Source: 43-108 sp001915545
Lineage (GTDB): Bacteria; Bacteroidota; Bacteroidia; Bacteroidales; Bacteroidaceae
NCBI GenBank assembly: GCA_902491215.1
Contig: CABUGV010000019.1
Location: forward strand, 1 to 64,000
Reading direction: 5' to 3'
DNA: 64,000 bases
The position numbers and the translations under genes were made by a program. The notes under the pieces were generated by a model that ran no database searches, had not been told where the DNA came from, and saw only the letters and a program-made list of their open reading frames with translations. Of the stretch, positions 17,060-25,443 are shown piece after piece (the first letter of the stretch is position 1; each line of letters begins with the position of its first letter).

Positions 17060-17276
17060 TTATTTCAATAAAGATTCAATCTTTTGTTTCAGGTCTTCTT
17101 TCTTGACAGCTCCGTGTTCAAACATTTTCACGATGCCTTCCTTATCTACGACAATGGTGAGCGGATAACCGCTCTCAGAACCTTTCTGATTTTATCTTTT
17201 GTGTCTTTATTCACTAATGTGGCGTATGTTGTTTTGAGTTCATTCAGTATGCTGTCATTTGTGAAGATTGCAGCAA
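17060..17276 (-). pseudogene. Thioredoxin-like (redoxin/TlpA) C-terminal remnant
   Basis: Two minus-strand frames together recall the end of a thioredoxin-fold protein. The first reads TNDSILNELKTTYATLVNKD, and after a frameshift near 17185 the second reads GYPLTIVVDKEGIVKMFEHG and ends ESLLK at the stop 17060-17062. The cis-proline region (GYP) and VDKEG turn are typical, but the N-terminal CxxC half is missing. The remnant abuts the stop codon of the tolC-type gene, so a deletion has joined the two. It is non-functional. Confidence 0.6.
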
Positions 17277-18593
17277 TCAGAAATCCAAAGCTCCAGTAGC
17301 ACGCAGATATTCTGTTTCGTCTATTTTATATTGTGTTTGCGCCTCTATCAGATTGCTTTCGGCCTGTTGCCATTGCGACTGCGCATCAAGTAGGTCGGTC
17401 AGCGGAGCCATAGATGCAGCATAGCGATTGCGCATCACACGCAGGTTTTCATCAGCTTGCTGTAATCCTTTTTCAGCGGTATTGATGAGTTCGTAGCCGT
17501 CTTGCACATTGCGGATTGCTTGCTGTACTTCGATATTGAGAAGTTTGGTGTTCTTTTGCAAATCGAGTTCCGCATTTTTCAGTTCGTATTTTGCTTTACG
17601 CACTTTCTTATGTATTTCGCCCCAGTGGAAAATAGGAATTTTCACGGAAAGAACAGCCATACCGATGCCGTCGCGGAATTCCTGAGAAAAAGGAACTTTT
17701 GTACCACCGACATCAATCATGCTGTTGAGCTTGACGTTGCCGTAGTACATGTAGCTTAGGCCCAATCCTACTGTGGGCAACATGTCGGCTCGGGCCATGC
17801 GAATCTGTTCCTTTCCTGCGGCGACCTGTTTTTCCAGCAGATGCAGTTCCGGACGTGAGGCTATGTCTGGGGTAAGCTGGCCGGGTCTTGAAATTATGAA
17901 AGTCGTGTCCACCGCCTCAATCTGTGTATTGAAGTCGGCACCGACGATACGGCAAAGCGACATACGGCACAGGTCAGCTCCATTTTTTACCTTTTGTAGC
18001 TGATAGCTTATTTCGCTACGTTTTGCTTCGATACGCAGCAAGTCGTTTTCAGTTGCCAAACCGGCCGAAAGTGCTGTTTCCGTCTGTTTATGCAGTGTGT
18101 CCATCTGTGCTTTATAGCTCTCAAGCATGCGGATTTTGCACCCTACGGCTATGTATGTCCAATAGGCATTGTCGGCATCAGCAATGACATCCATGCGCTT
18201 CATGCGGTATTGTTCGGATGCAACCTCTTCGCCAATACGGGCCAGACGGTTGCCTGTGGTAATTTTGCCTCCGGCATAAATCGGTTGAGTCAGCGACAAT
18301 CCAGCCATATACGTGCCACGCATGCTCAGTTCCATGCCCATCATATCTATATCTGGCAGCATGTATGCTCCTGTAGCTGCACCGTCAATCTTAGGAAGAT
18401 AGGCTGTAGCGGCTATTTTGCGGTCGAGCTTGGCCTGCTGAATCGTATTGTCTGCTTGCTGCAGCTCTTCGCTGTGCGTCAATGCCATTTCCCGGCATTC
18501 TGACAGTGAAATCCGAAGTGGTTGCTGTGCCGGAACTTCGGAAACTGTGCATAGTGCGACGCAACATGAAATGATTATCTTTATCTTATTCAT
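17277..18593 (-). CDS. TolC-family outer-membrane efflux protein
   Basis: This 438-residue protein has a signal peptide (MNKIKIIISCCVALCTVSEVPAQ) and two repeats of long helices alternating with short strands, as in TolC/OprM: ALTHSEELQQADNTIQQAKLD, PIYAGGKITTGNRLARIGEEV, and again SVKIPIFHWGEIHKKVRKAKYEL. It forms the outer-membrane duct of the tripartite pump with the RND permease 12 bp upstream and the adaptor before it. The stop codon directly borders a redoxin remnant. Confidence 0.93.
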   Translation of the reverse strand: MNKIKIIISCCVALCTVSEVPAQQPLRISLSECREMALTHSEELQQADNTIQQAKLDRKIAATAYLPKIDGAATGAYMLPDIDMMGMELSMRGTYMAGLSLTQPIYAGGKITTGNRLARIGEEVASEQYRMKRMDVIADADNAYWTYIAVGCKIRMLESYKAQMDTLHKQTETALSAGLATENDLLRIEAKRSEISYQLQKVKNGADLCRMSLCRIVGADFNTQIEAVDTTFIISRPGQLTPDIASRPELHLLEKQVAAGKEQIRMARADMLPTVGLGLSYMYYGNVKLNSMIDVGGTKVPFSQEFRDGIGMAVLSVKIPIFHWGEIHKKVRKAKYELKNAELDLQKNTKLLNIEVQQAIRNVQDGYELINTAEKGLQQADENLRVMRNRYAASMAPLTDLLDAQSQWQQAESNLIEAQTQYKIDETEYLRATGALDF

Positions 18594-18605
18594 TTGGTTT
18601 TCGTT

Positions 18606-21600
18606 TTATACGTTAGAAGGTTTGCGAATGCGGAACAATGTCGAATAGAATAAAGGAAGCAAGATGAGTGTGATGATTGTACCAACGGCGAGACCACCCA
18701 TAATTGTAATAGCCATCGAACTGTACATCGGGTCGCCGACAAGCGGAATCATGCCGACGATAGTTGTCAGCGAGGCCATCAGCACTGGACGTACACGCGA
18801 CACGGTGGCCTCTACAACTGCAGTGAAAGGTGAGGCATTCTCTTCTTTCTGAAGTCTGTTGATTTCATCCACAAGTACAATTGCATTCTTGACCATCATT
18901 CCGATAAGTCCCATCATACCGATAATGGCCATAAATGTCATCGGCTGTCCGCTCAAAAGCAGCGAAGGCGTGATGCCGCAGAACACGAACGGGAAGCAGA
19001 GCAGAATGAGTATGACTTTGCGCCAACTGTTGAACAGCAGCAACAGGATGACGAGAATGAGGAAAATGGTTATAGGCACGTATTTCATAAGGTTGCCGAT
19101 GGCCTCTCCCTGCACTTCGCCTTCGCCTACCCAGCGCATCGAATAGCCGTCGGGCAAATGAATGGCTTCTATTTCTTCCTTGATTGAGTTGACTGCTTTT
19201 GCAGGTGTGGCATACGGATTGTCAGGATTTGGGTCGCATTCTGCTTCGATGACACGTTGGCCATTGAGGCGCATTACGAGGTCTTCATCCCAATCGAGGC
19301 GGACATCATCAACGACGTTGCTGAGCGGTACGGCGCGGAATATCTTGTCCTGCAGTTCGCTCATAGTCTGACCGCCTGAGAGTGCACTTTTAAGCTCCTC
19401 ATTTGACAGGTGTACGTTCATCATGCTCCAGACAGGTATTTCATCGAAGTTATTGATTTTGCTGCCGTCGTCATTGCGTACCTGCAAATTTAGCGGAACC
19501 ATACGTTCCTGGTCGTTGAGTACACCTACAGGCATTCCGTCTGTCGCTGCCAATAAGGCGTTGGCCACATCGCTGCGTTCGATGCCTGAGCGCAGAGCGT
19601 CCTGCTTCACGTAGTCAAAGACAAAGGCTTTGCCGGCAGGTTTCCAGTTGTTCTGTACAGAGTAGGCATCTATGTATGGAGAGCGACGCATAATCTCTTC
19701 GGCCTGTGCACTTAAACGACGCAGCACTGCTGGGTCAGGACCTGCAAACTCCACTTCGACTGTGTGCGAAGTTGAAATGGAGAAGTTGTATTTTCGTATT
19801 CGTATGTAAGCTTCCGGATATTGTTCGCGGAGCTGTTTCCGTATCTCTGGAATTTGTTCCAACACGGTATTGTAATCTTTGCAGTCTACAATGAGTTCGC
19901 CGTAGCAGTCGCCTCCTGATGTCATCGGACGTACCAGGCAATAGTGAGCCGGTGCACTGCCTTGACTTACGGCTACTCGCTCTATTTCAGAATTTTTTGA
20001 GAGCTGTTTGCTCATGTCCAGCAACTTGTCACGCACTACATCGGCATCGGTAGCCGAAGGGAAGAAACATTCTACGACGAACTGCTTGTAGTCGAAATCC
20101 GGGAAGAAAAGATTCTTGACCTTTGTCATGCCGAAAATGGATAGAGCCAACAGTGTGAAGGATGCAATAATCGTGGTGCGCTTGTAACCAATAAGGAATG
20201 TTATCGTGCGACGAACAAAACGGTGTACAGGTGAGTTCATGACTGTTCCCGTTTCGCCGTCAGTTGTTTTCTCCTGTTTCGGTAGCCATGATTTTGCACA
20301 TACAGGAACCTGTACCAACGCCAATACCCAACTTGCCAGCAGACTGACGCACAATACCAAAAAGAGGTCGCCTGCGTATTCACCCGAAGTGTCTGGCGAA
20401 AGGTAGACACAGAGGAATGTAGAAGCTGCAATCACGGTCGCGCCAAGCAACGGCATGGCCGTATTTTGCCCTATGCGGTAGAGATATGTTTCTGGTCCCA
20501 ATCCTCTTTTCTTATCAATCAAAATTCCGTCCATAATCACAACGGCGTTGTCGACGAGCATTCCCATGGCAACAATGAACGCTCCGAGCGAGATGCGTTG
20601 CAACGTTGTTCCGAAGGCGAGCAGAATAGGGAAGGATACGGCTACAGTCAGCACTAATCCGAATCCTATTATGAATCCGCTGCGGAAGCCCATTGTGAAG
20701 ATAAGTACCAGTATGACTATGGCCACTGATTCAACGAGATTCCACATGAAGGATGAGACAGCTTCATTGACTTTGTCCGGTTGAAAGAAAATCTTTTCAG
20801 TCTCAAACCCGACTGGAACATTTTTCATTGTTTCAGCGAGCTTGGCATCAACAGCTTTGCCTACATCGGGGACAATGGCCGACTTCTCCATGGCTATGCA
20901 GATGGCCAGAGCAGGGCGACCATCAACGAAGAAGCCGTTGCGCTGCGGTTCGCTGTAGGTCCGTTCCACACGGGCTATGTCGCCTAAGCGTATTCGTTTT
21001 CCGTCAAGTGTCTGAATCAGCATATTGCGAATATCCTCCTCACTCTCAACAGACGAGCCGACATAGAGTGCAATACGTTCGTCGCCACTGCGGTATTTCC
21101 CTGCATTTACCTTTTTCCCGGCTGTTTGCAGTGCAGACATTATTTGCGTTGGTACGATGCCGTTGCGGGTAATCTGTTCCTTGGAAAGGATAATGTTTAT
21201 CACCTCGTCGCGGTTGCCTATTATGTTGATTCGTTTTACACCTTTCACGCTGAGCAATTCACGGCGGATGTATTTTGCGTATTTATACATTTCCGGATAA
21301 TCGTATCCGTCGGCTGTCAGGGCATAGAATATGCCGTAGACATCCATCATGTCATCCACCACTACAGGACTGTAGCATCCTTGGGGAAGACGTGAGGTTG
21401 CATCATTCACCTTTCGGCGGAGCAGGTCGAAATACTGCTCCAACTCCTTTTCGGGTACTGTCATTCGAAACTCTACGGTGAACATTGCCGAACCGTTGCG
21501 GCATTCTGTCTTTACCTTATTGACATCGGGTAGTGCCCGCAATTCGTCTTCCATCAGTTGGGCTACTTCCAGCTCAATCTCGTGTGCACTGGCTCCCGGC

Positions 21601-21752
21601 CAAGGAACCACTACCATTGCTTGTTTGGCCGATACGGCAGGGTCCTCCAGCTTTGGCATCTGCACGAACGACAGCACACCAGCGACCAATATGGCGGCCA
21701 TGAGTGACCAAAACAAAACCGGTCGCTGCATAAAAAATTTAGTTATTCTCAT
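18606..21752 (-). CDS. RND efflux permease, AcrB/HAE1-like
   Basis: The 1048-residue inner-membrane transporter has two homologous halves, each with one and then five further membrane helices around large periplasmic loops. Motifs include the opening FFMQRPVLFWSLMAAILVAG, the TM4 aspartate in GMLVDNAVVIMDG, and GLIGMMVKNAIVLVDEI in the second half with its conserved lysine. It uses proton entry to drive drug or metabolite efflux. Its ATG overlaps the stop of the adaptor gene (TAATG), and the outer-membrane gene follows. The substrate is unknown. Confidence 0.95.
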   Translation of the reverse strand: MRITKFFMQRPVLFWSLMAAILVAGVLSFVQMPKLEDPAVSAKQAMVVVPWPGASAHEIELEVAQLMEDELRALPDVNKVKTECRNGSAMFTVEFRMTVPEKELEQYFDLLRRKVNDATSRLPQGCYSPVVVDDMMDVYGIFYALTADGYDYPEMYKYAKYIRRELLSVKGVKRINIIGNRDEVINIILSKEQITRNGIVPTQIMSALQTAGKKVNAGKYRSGDERIALYVGSSVESEEDIRNMLIQTLDGKRIRLGDIARVERTYSEPQRNGFFVDGRPALAICIAMEKSAIVPDVGKAVDAKLAETMKNVPVGFETEKIFFQPDKVNEAVSSFMWNLVESVAIVILVLIFTMGFRSGFIIGFGLVLTVAVSFPILLAFGTTLQRISLGAFIVAMGMLVDNAVVIMDGILIDKKRGLGPETYLYRIGQNTAMPLLGATVIAASTFLCVYLSPDTSGEYAGDLFLVLCVSLLASWVLALVQVPVCAKSWLPKQEKTTDGETGTVMNSPVHRFVRRTITFLIGYKRTTIIASFTLLALSIFGMTKVKNLFFPDFDYKQFVVECFFPSATDADVVRDKLLDMSKQLSKNSEIERVAVSQGSAPAHYCLVRPMTSGGDCYGELIVDCKDYNTVLEQIPEIRKQLREQYPEAYIRIRKYNFSISTSHTVEVEFAGPDPAVLRRLSAQAEEIMRRSPYIDAYSVQNNWKPAGKAFVFDYVKQDALRSGIERSDVANALLAATDGMPVGVLNDQERMVPLNLQVRNDDGSKINNFDEIPVWSMMNVHLSNEELKSALSGGQTMSELQDKIFRAVPLSNVVDDVRLDWDEDLVMRLNGQRVIEAECDPNPDNPYATPAKAVNSIKEEIEAIHLPDGYSMRWVGEGEVQGEAIGNLMKYVPITIFLILVILLLLFNSWRKVILILLCFPFVFCGITPSLLLSGQPMTFMAIIGMMGLIGMMVKNAIVLVDEINRLQKEENASPFTAVVEATVSRVRPVLMASLTTIVGMIPLVGDPMYSSMAITIMGGLAVGTIITLILLPLFYSTLFRIRKPSNV

Positions 21753-22813
21753 TACAGCAACCCTCCTACATTGGTTTTACTCGTTTTCCCGGTAACTCGT
21801 ACCTTCTGTCCTTCATGCAAAGCATTCACTCCTGCACGTACTATGTGTTCATTGCCGGTCAGTCCTTTGACTACAATGCCACGTCCTTCATCATCTGTAC
21901 CGTCAAGTACGACAGTGCGTTTGGACACGGTGGAGTCTGCGTTAAATACCCATACGCACGGTTCATTTTTGTCATTGTCGCGGAATACCGCACACAGTGG
22001 TACCGCAAATCCATTAGGATGTTCTTCATCTGCAATGACTATTCCGATTTCGGCATTCATGCCAGCCGTAATCCGTTTGTCCGGTTTTTCTGTGAAAATC
22101 AGACGCAGCTGATATAATTGATTACCATCGGCTTTAGGGGTACAGCTCGACAATTTCATCGGAATTTCGCCTTCTATGCCTGCTGCCTTGCAATAAAAAC
22201 GTGTAAAAAGTTCGCGCTGTCTGTATTCGTCGGCTGGGATATCTGCAACAGCTTCCATGTGCGATACGTCCAGAAGTGTAAATAAGGCTGTTCCTGCATC
22301 GACCATCTCTGCAGGCGAGAAATTAACTTGCTGTATATAGCCGTCTGTAGGAGCGTAGAGTTTAGTGTATTCAAGTTTGTTTTTATTCACCTGAAGTTGC
22401 ACGCCCAATTGTCTCAGGCCGGCCACAGCCTTTTCGTAATCATTGGCCGAAATGCTTTTTTGTTTATAAAGCTGTTTCGTGCGCTCTACTTCGTCTTTGA
22501 GCTGGTCATATTGTATTTGCAATGCTTCGACTCCCAATCGGTAGTCGGCATCGTCCAATTTGGCAAGCAAAGTTCCTTTTCGTACGTAGTCGCCCTCGTG
22601 CACATAGATGTTTTTAATCTGTCCGGCTGTCTTGAATCCGAGGCTGATTGTGTGTGCCTCGCGGATAGTTCCAGAATGCTTTATCACATGGTTCGATTCA
22701 ATTCGTATGGGAGAGGTCAGAACGACACTCTTGACGACGGATTTTTCGTGTGGCGATTGGCCGCAGGCACAGAGCACTCCGACAACTAAAGCCATGATTG
22801 TCATTTTTTTCAT
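21752..22813 (-). CDS. RND efflux adaptor (membrane fusion) lipoprotein
   Basis: This 353-residue periplasmic adaptor has a lipoprotein signal (MKKMTIMALVVGVLCAC, lipidated Cys17), a split biotinyl-lipoyl domain (AGQIKNIYVHEGDYVRKGTLL and YAPTDGYIQQVNFSPAEMVDAG) flanking a helical hairpin, and a C-terminal barrel region. It bridges the RND permease to the outer-membrane channel. As first gene of the operon it is divergent from an AraC regulator, with 172 bp between the starts. Confidence 0.93.
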   Translation of the reverse strand: MKKMTIMALVVGVLCACGQSPHEKSVVKSVVLTSPIRIESNHVIKHSGTIREAHTISLGFKTAGQIKNIYVHEGDYVRKGTLLAKLDDADYRLGVEALQIQYDQLKDEVERTKQLYKQKSISANDYEKAVAGLRQLGVQLQVNKNKLEYTKLYAPTDGYIQQVNFSPAEMVDAGTALFTLLDVSHMEAVADIPADEYRQRELFTRFYCKAAGIEGEIPMKLSSCTPKADGNQLYQLRLIFTEKPDKRITAGMNAEIGIVIADEEHPNGFAVPLCAVFRDNDKNEPCVWVFNADSTVSKRTVVLDGTDDEGRGIVVKGLTGNEHIVRAGVNALHEGQKVRVTGKTSKTNVGGLL

Positions 22814-22924
22814 TGCTTCGAATATTTTTTATTATTGATTATCTTCTTTAGTTGCAAAGTTCAAGATTTATTCCGCTAACATTATCACCTAATAGAATTG
22901 AATTCTGTTCTAAAGGATAACAAT

Positions 22925-22958
22925 TTTGTGCTGAAATCAGTTGAAATAGCTATTTTTG
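22925..22958 (+). promoter_or_regulatory. Candidate promoter of the AraC-type regulator
   Basis: TTTG at 22925-22928 and TATTTTTG at 22951-22958 match the Bacteroidetes -33 and -7 elements. The 22-base spacing is slightly longer than usual. Confidence 0.3.
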
Positions 22959-22985
22959 CTTGTCTAAAAGTTTAAAGTGAATAAT

Positions 22986-23897
22986 ATGAAACAAGCTTAT
23001 TGGGATTTGGACTTGATTCGGTTGTCAGCGGAGAATAAGGCCGTTCATTTGGACAATGAGTTTATTTTGATAGATAATTTAGATGAAACTTCTGAGAAAA
23101 GAAATACTGATGTAGAATTTGTGAACCATCCGGTCAAGCTCTCATTTACGATTGTGATATTTTGTTTGTCCGGTCATATGTCGGTTCAAATCAACTTACA
23201 GAATTTTGAACTTCATTCCAATGATGTACTGATTGTTCAGGAAGGTGCAATAGGGGAATATCTGGGTATAAGCGATGATGCAAAAATTGCAGTGATGGCT
23301 TTTTCGTCCGAATACTTTCAGCCGACTCTTCATGTGGAAGCCGCAATGTCATTGCAACGTCGTCTTTATGTCTCACCACTGTATCATCTGGCACCCGAAA
23401 CTATGGAAGAGTCAATGACGATTTACCGGTTGATGAAGTCCAAAGTAGCTGAAGTCGACAATCCTTTCCGCAAGGGTGCATTGCTTGGATATACTCAGGT
23501 TCTCATTTTCAATTCCTATAAATATCTGCTCGCAACCGAATCGAATTGCGAGAAGCCTTCCGGCAAGAGCAACAGACAGCAAGAAATTTATACTCAATTT
23601 ATCAACGAGGTTAAGAAATGTTATAGGCATGAGCGTAGTGTCATGTATTATGCTGATGTTTTGTGTGTAACGCCCAAATATCTGTCGCAGATAGTACATA
23701 AAGCAAGCGGGCGTTTTGCTGGTGACTGGATTGCTGATTTTGTAATTCTCGAAGCCAAAGCGCTGCTCAAGAGCCGCAAGTATACCATACAGCAGGTGGC
23801 CGATATGCTGAATTTTGCCAATCAGTCTTTTTTCGGAAGGTATTTCAAAAAGAAAGTCGGTTGCTCTCCATCTGTGTATATCTATCAGAAGGCTTGA
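22986..23897 (+). CDS. AraC-family transcriptional regulator next to the efflux operon
   Basis: The ATG at 22986 is preferred; a GTG three codons upstream is also possible. The 303 residues have an N-terminal cupin-like sensing domain (VKLSFTIVIFCLSGHMSVQIN) and two helix-turn-helix motifs at the C-terminus (YYADVLCVTPKYLSQIVHKASG and QQVADMLNFANQSFFGRYFKKKVG, each read in part). It is divergent from the RND operon, so it probably controls that pump. The inducer is unknown. Confidence 0.9.
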   Translation: MKQAYWDLDLIRLSAENKAVHLDNEFILIDNLDETSEKRNTDVEFVNHPVKLSFTIVIFCLSGHMSVQINLQNFELHSNDVLIVQEGAIGEYLGISDDAKIAVMAFSSEYFQPTLHVEAAMSLQRRLYVSPLYHLAPETMEESMTIYRLMKSKVAEVDNPFRKGALLGYTQVLIFNSYKYLLATESNCEKPSGKSNRQQEIYTQFINEVKKCYRHERSVMYYADVLCVTPKYLSQIVHKASGRFAGDWIADFVILEAKALLKSRKYTIQQVADMLNFANQSFFGRYFKKKVGCSPSVYIYQKA

Positions 23898-24072
23898 GTC
23901 GCGGAAATATTCGCTTTTGCTTTTATTCTGCCTTTATTTTTATCGAGTCAGCTTTGTTTCTGTGTTTCTTCTGACAAGCGGCGGAGATGAAGGTTGAACA
24001 TACTTTTCACTTTTCATATTTCAGACGTGGTGAAAAGCATTTCGTCTGCTCAGAAGAATTTGATTGAACTCT

Positions 24073-24138
24073 GAGCGCTCGCAGTTGTCATTCCGGGCGC
24101 TCGAAAATTTTATTGTGAGCGCTCATAATTGTGGTTTA
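24073..24138. repeat. Triple 22-nt palindromic element, copy C
   Basis: Units start at 24073 (GAGCGCTCG), 24095 (GGGCGCTCG) and 24117 (GAGCGCTCA), exactly 22 bases apart, and match copies A and B in layout. It occupies the gap between the convergent AraC and GNAT genes and ends at the last bases before the GNAT stop codon. Confidence 0.75.
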
Positions 24139-24139
24139 T

Positions 24140-24664
24140 TCATTCTTTCGGCCGTGTTTTCGTTGGGGCAATGATTTTCTCGAACGCCTTGCGCGGTTTG
24201 CCACGCATGAGAACTTCTCCGCAGTATTGCATGCCAAGTTTCTGGAAGACTTTGAGCATTCGGAGATTGTCGTATTTGGTGTCGGCTCTCATGCTGTAGA
24301 TACCGTTGTTTGCAGCCATTCGTTCGGCTTCCTGAAACATACGCGTGGCAATGCCTTTGTTCTTCATTGAGTCTGAAACGGCTATGCGGTGGATGACAAT
24401 ATAGGGGGCGTCAGTAAGCCATTTGCCGGAAATATTTTTGTATGCCGGGTCTTCGTCGAACGATATGGCGCTGTAGGCTATGACGTGTCCTTCGTGTTCG
24501 AGTACGTAGCCGATGCCTTTTTTCATGTCTCCATATATGGTTTCCGGGAGAGGGTAGTTCTCGTTCCACTGGTTGCGGTTTTCTGTCTGCATCAGATGTT
24601 TTGCCTGCAAGATGATTTCCCATATTGAGGGGAAATCATTTTCTGTAGCTTTTCTGAATTCCAT
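24140..24664 (-). CDS. GNAT-family N-acetyltransferase
   Basis: This 174-residue protein is a single GNAT fold that transfers an acetyl group from acetyl-CoA to an amine. It opens MEFRKATENDFPSIWEIILQ. The acetyl-CoA-binding motif A is visible in VIHRIAVSDSMKNKGIATRM, and the C-terminal KVFQKLGMQYCGE is typical. It lies ~205 bp after rpiB and beyond a terminator, so it is probably transcribed separately. The acceptor substrate is unknown. Confidence 0.87.
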   Translation of the reverse strand: MEFRKATENDFPSIWEIILQAKHLMQTENRNQWNENYPLPETIYGDMKKGIGYVLEHEGHVIAYSAISFDEDPAYKNISGKWLTDAPYIVIHRIAVSDSMKNKGIATRMFQEAERMAANNGIYSMRADTKYDNLRMLKVFQKLGMQYCGEVLMRGKPRKAFEKIIAPTKTRPKE

Positions 24665-24750
24665 AATAGTGTTGGATTGTTTGTGTTGATGCCGATTATT
24701 TGATGTATATATATATTCGGCCTTCGTCTTGTAGAATCTTTTGTGTATAT

Positions 24751-24800
24751 AATAAAAATGGCGATGTCGGTGATGTTGACTTCCCGGCTATCGCCATTGT
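24751..24800 (-). terminator. Terminator after rpiB
   Basis: AATGGCGAT (24757-24765) pairs with ATCGCCATT (24790-24798). On the minus strand the stem is followed by a T-rich run. Confidence 0.65.
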
Positions 24801-24869
24801 CCTGTTGCATGCACAGGTTTTAGTTTTTCTGATGCAATGGTGAAGATATTGTTCTTCGCCCGTTTTGTA

Positions 24870-25313
24870 TCAATGGTTCACTGGTATGGCTTCGATGCGC
24901 TTCTGGTGACGTCCTCCTTCGAATTCGGTAGCGAAGAATTCGTCCATGATGCGGCGTGCCATATCATTGTCAATGAATCGTCCCGGCATTACGAGTACGT
25001 TGGCATTGTTGTGCTGGCGTATGAGATGTGCAATCTCTGGTATCCAGCAGAGGCCGGCACGTATGGACTGGTGCTTGTTGAGCGTCATGCTGATTCCTTC
25101 ACCGCTGCCGCACATAGCTATGCCTGGATAAACTTCGCCATTTTCGATTCCTTCTGCAAGTTTATGGCCGAACTCGGCATAGTTGCAGCTCTCTTCGGTG
25201 TATGTGCCGTAGTCCTTGTAAGGTATGCCCTTTTCGTCGAGATACTGCTTGACAAACTGCTTGAGCTGAAACGCTGCGTGGTCACTGGCCAATCCTACTG
25301 TCTTTATTTCCAT
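24870..25313 (-). CDS. rpiB: Ribose-5-phosphate isomerase B
   Basis: The 147-residue enzyme interconverts ribose 5-phosphate and ribulose 5-phosphate. The LacAB_rpiB fold is evident: GLASDHAAFQLKQFV at the start and the active-site Cys68 in AMCGSGEGISMTLNKH, followed by RAGLC. It lies after transketolase at the end of the arabinose cluster, where pentose phosphates are rearranged. A terminator-like hairpin separates it from tkt, so expression may be partly independent. Confidence 0.93.
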   Translation of the reverse strand: MEIKTVGLASDHAAFQLKQFVKQYLDEKGIPYKDYGTYTEESCNYAEFGHKLAEGIENGEVYPGIAMCGSGEGISMTLNKHQSIRAGLCWIPEIAHLIRQHNNANVLVMPGRFIDNDMARRIMDEFFATEFEGGRHQKRIEAIPVNH

Positions 25314-25361
25314 AACTGTTGTGTGGGGTTGATTGGATTGTTGTCTTTAATTTCTTTCTGA

Positions 25362-25426
25362 AAAAAAGGAGGAACAGCTTGTGCCGGCGCAGCTTGATGC
25401 TTTGCGCCACGTCACGGCTGTTCCTC
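25362..25426 (-). terminator. Hairpin terminator between tkt and rpiB
   Basis: GAGGAACAGC (25369-25378) pairs with GCTGTTCCTC (25417-25426), with an inner GC-rich hairpin. On the minus strand it is followed by seven Ts, so many transcripts should end here. Confidence 0.75.
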
Positions 25427-25443
25427 GTAGTGTCTATTGTTGA

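Noticed and set aside
17084..17299. 71-codon plus-strand ORF
   Set aside because: The opposite strand carries a recognisable redoxin remnant; this frame is its shadow.
24073..24138. Possible short CRISPR array
   Set aside because: The cores are only ~9 bases, there are just three units, linkers are 13 bases and no cas genes are near.
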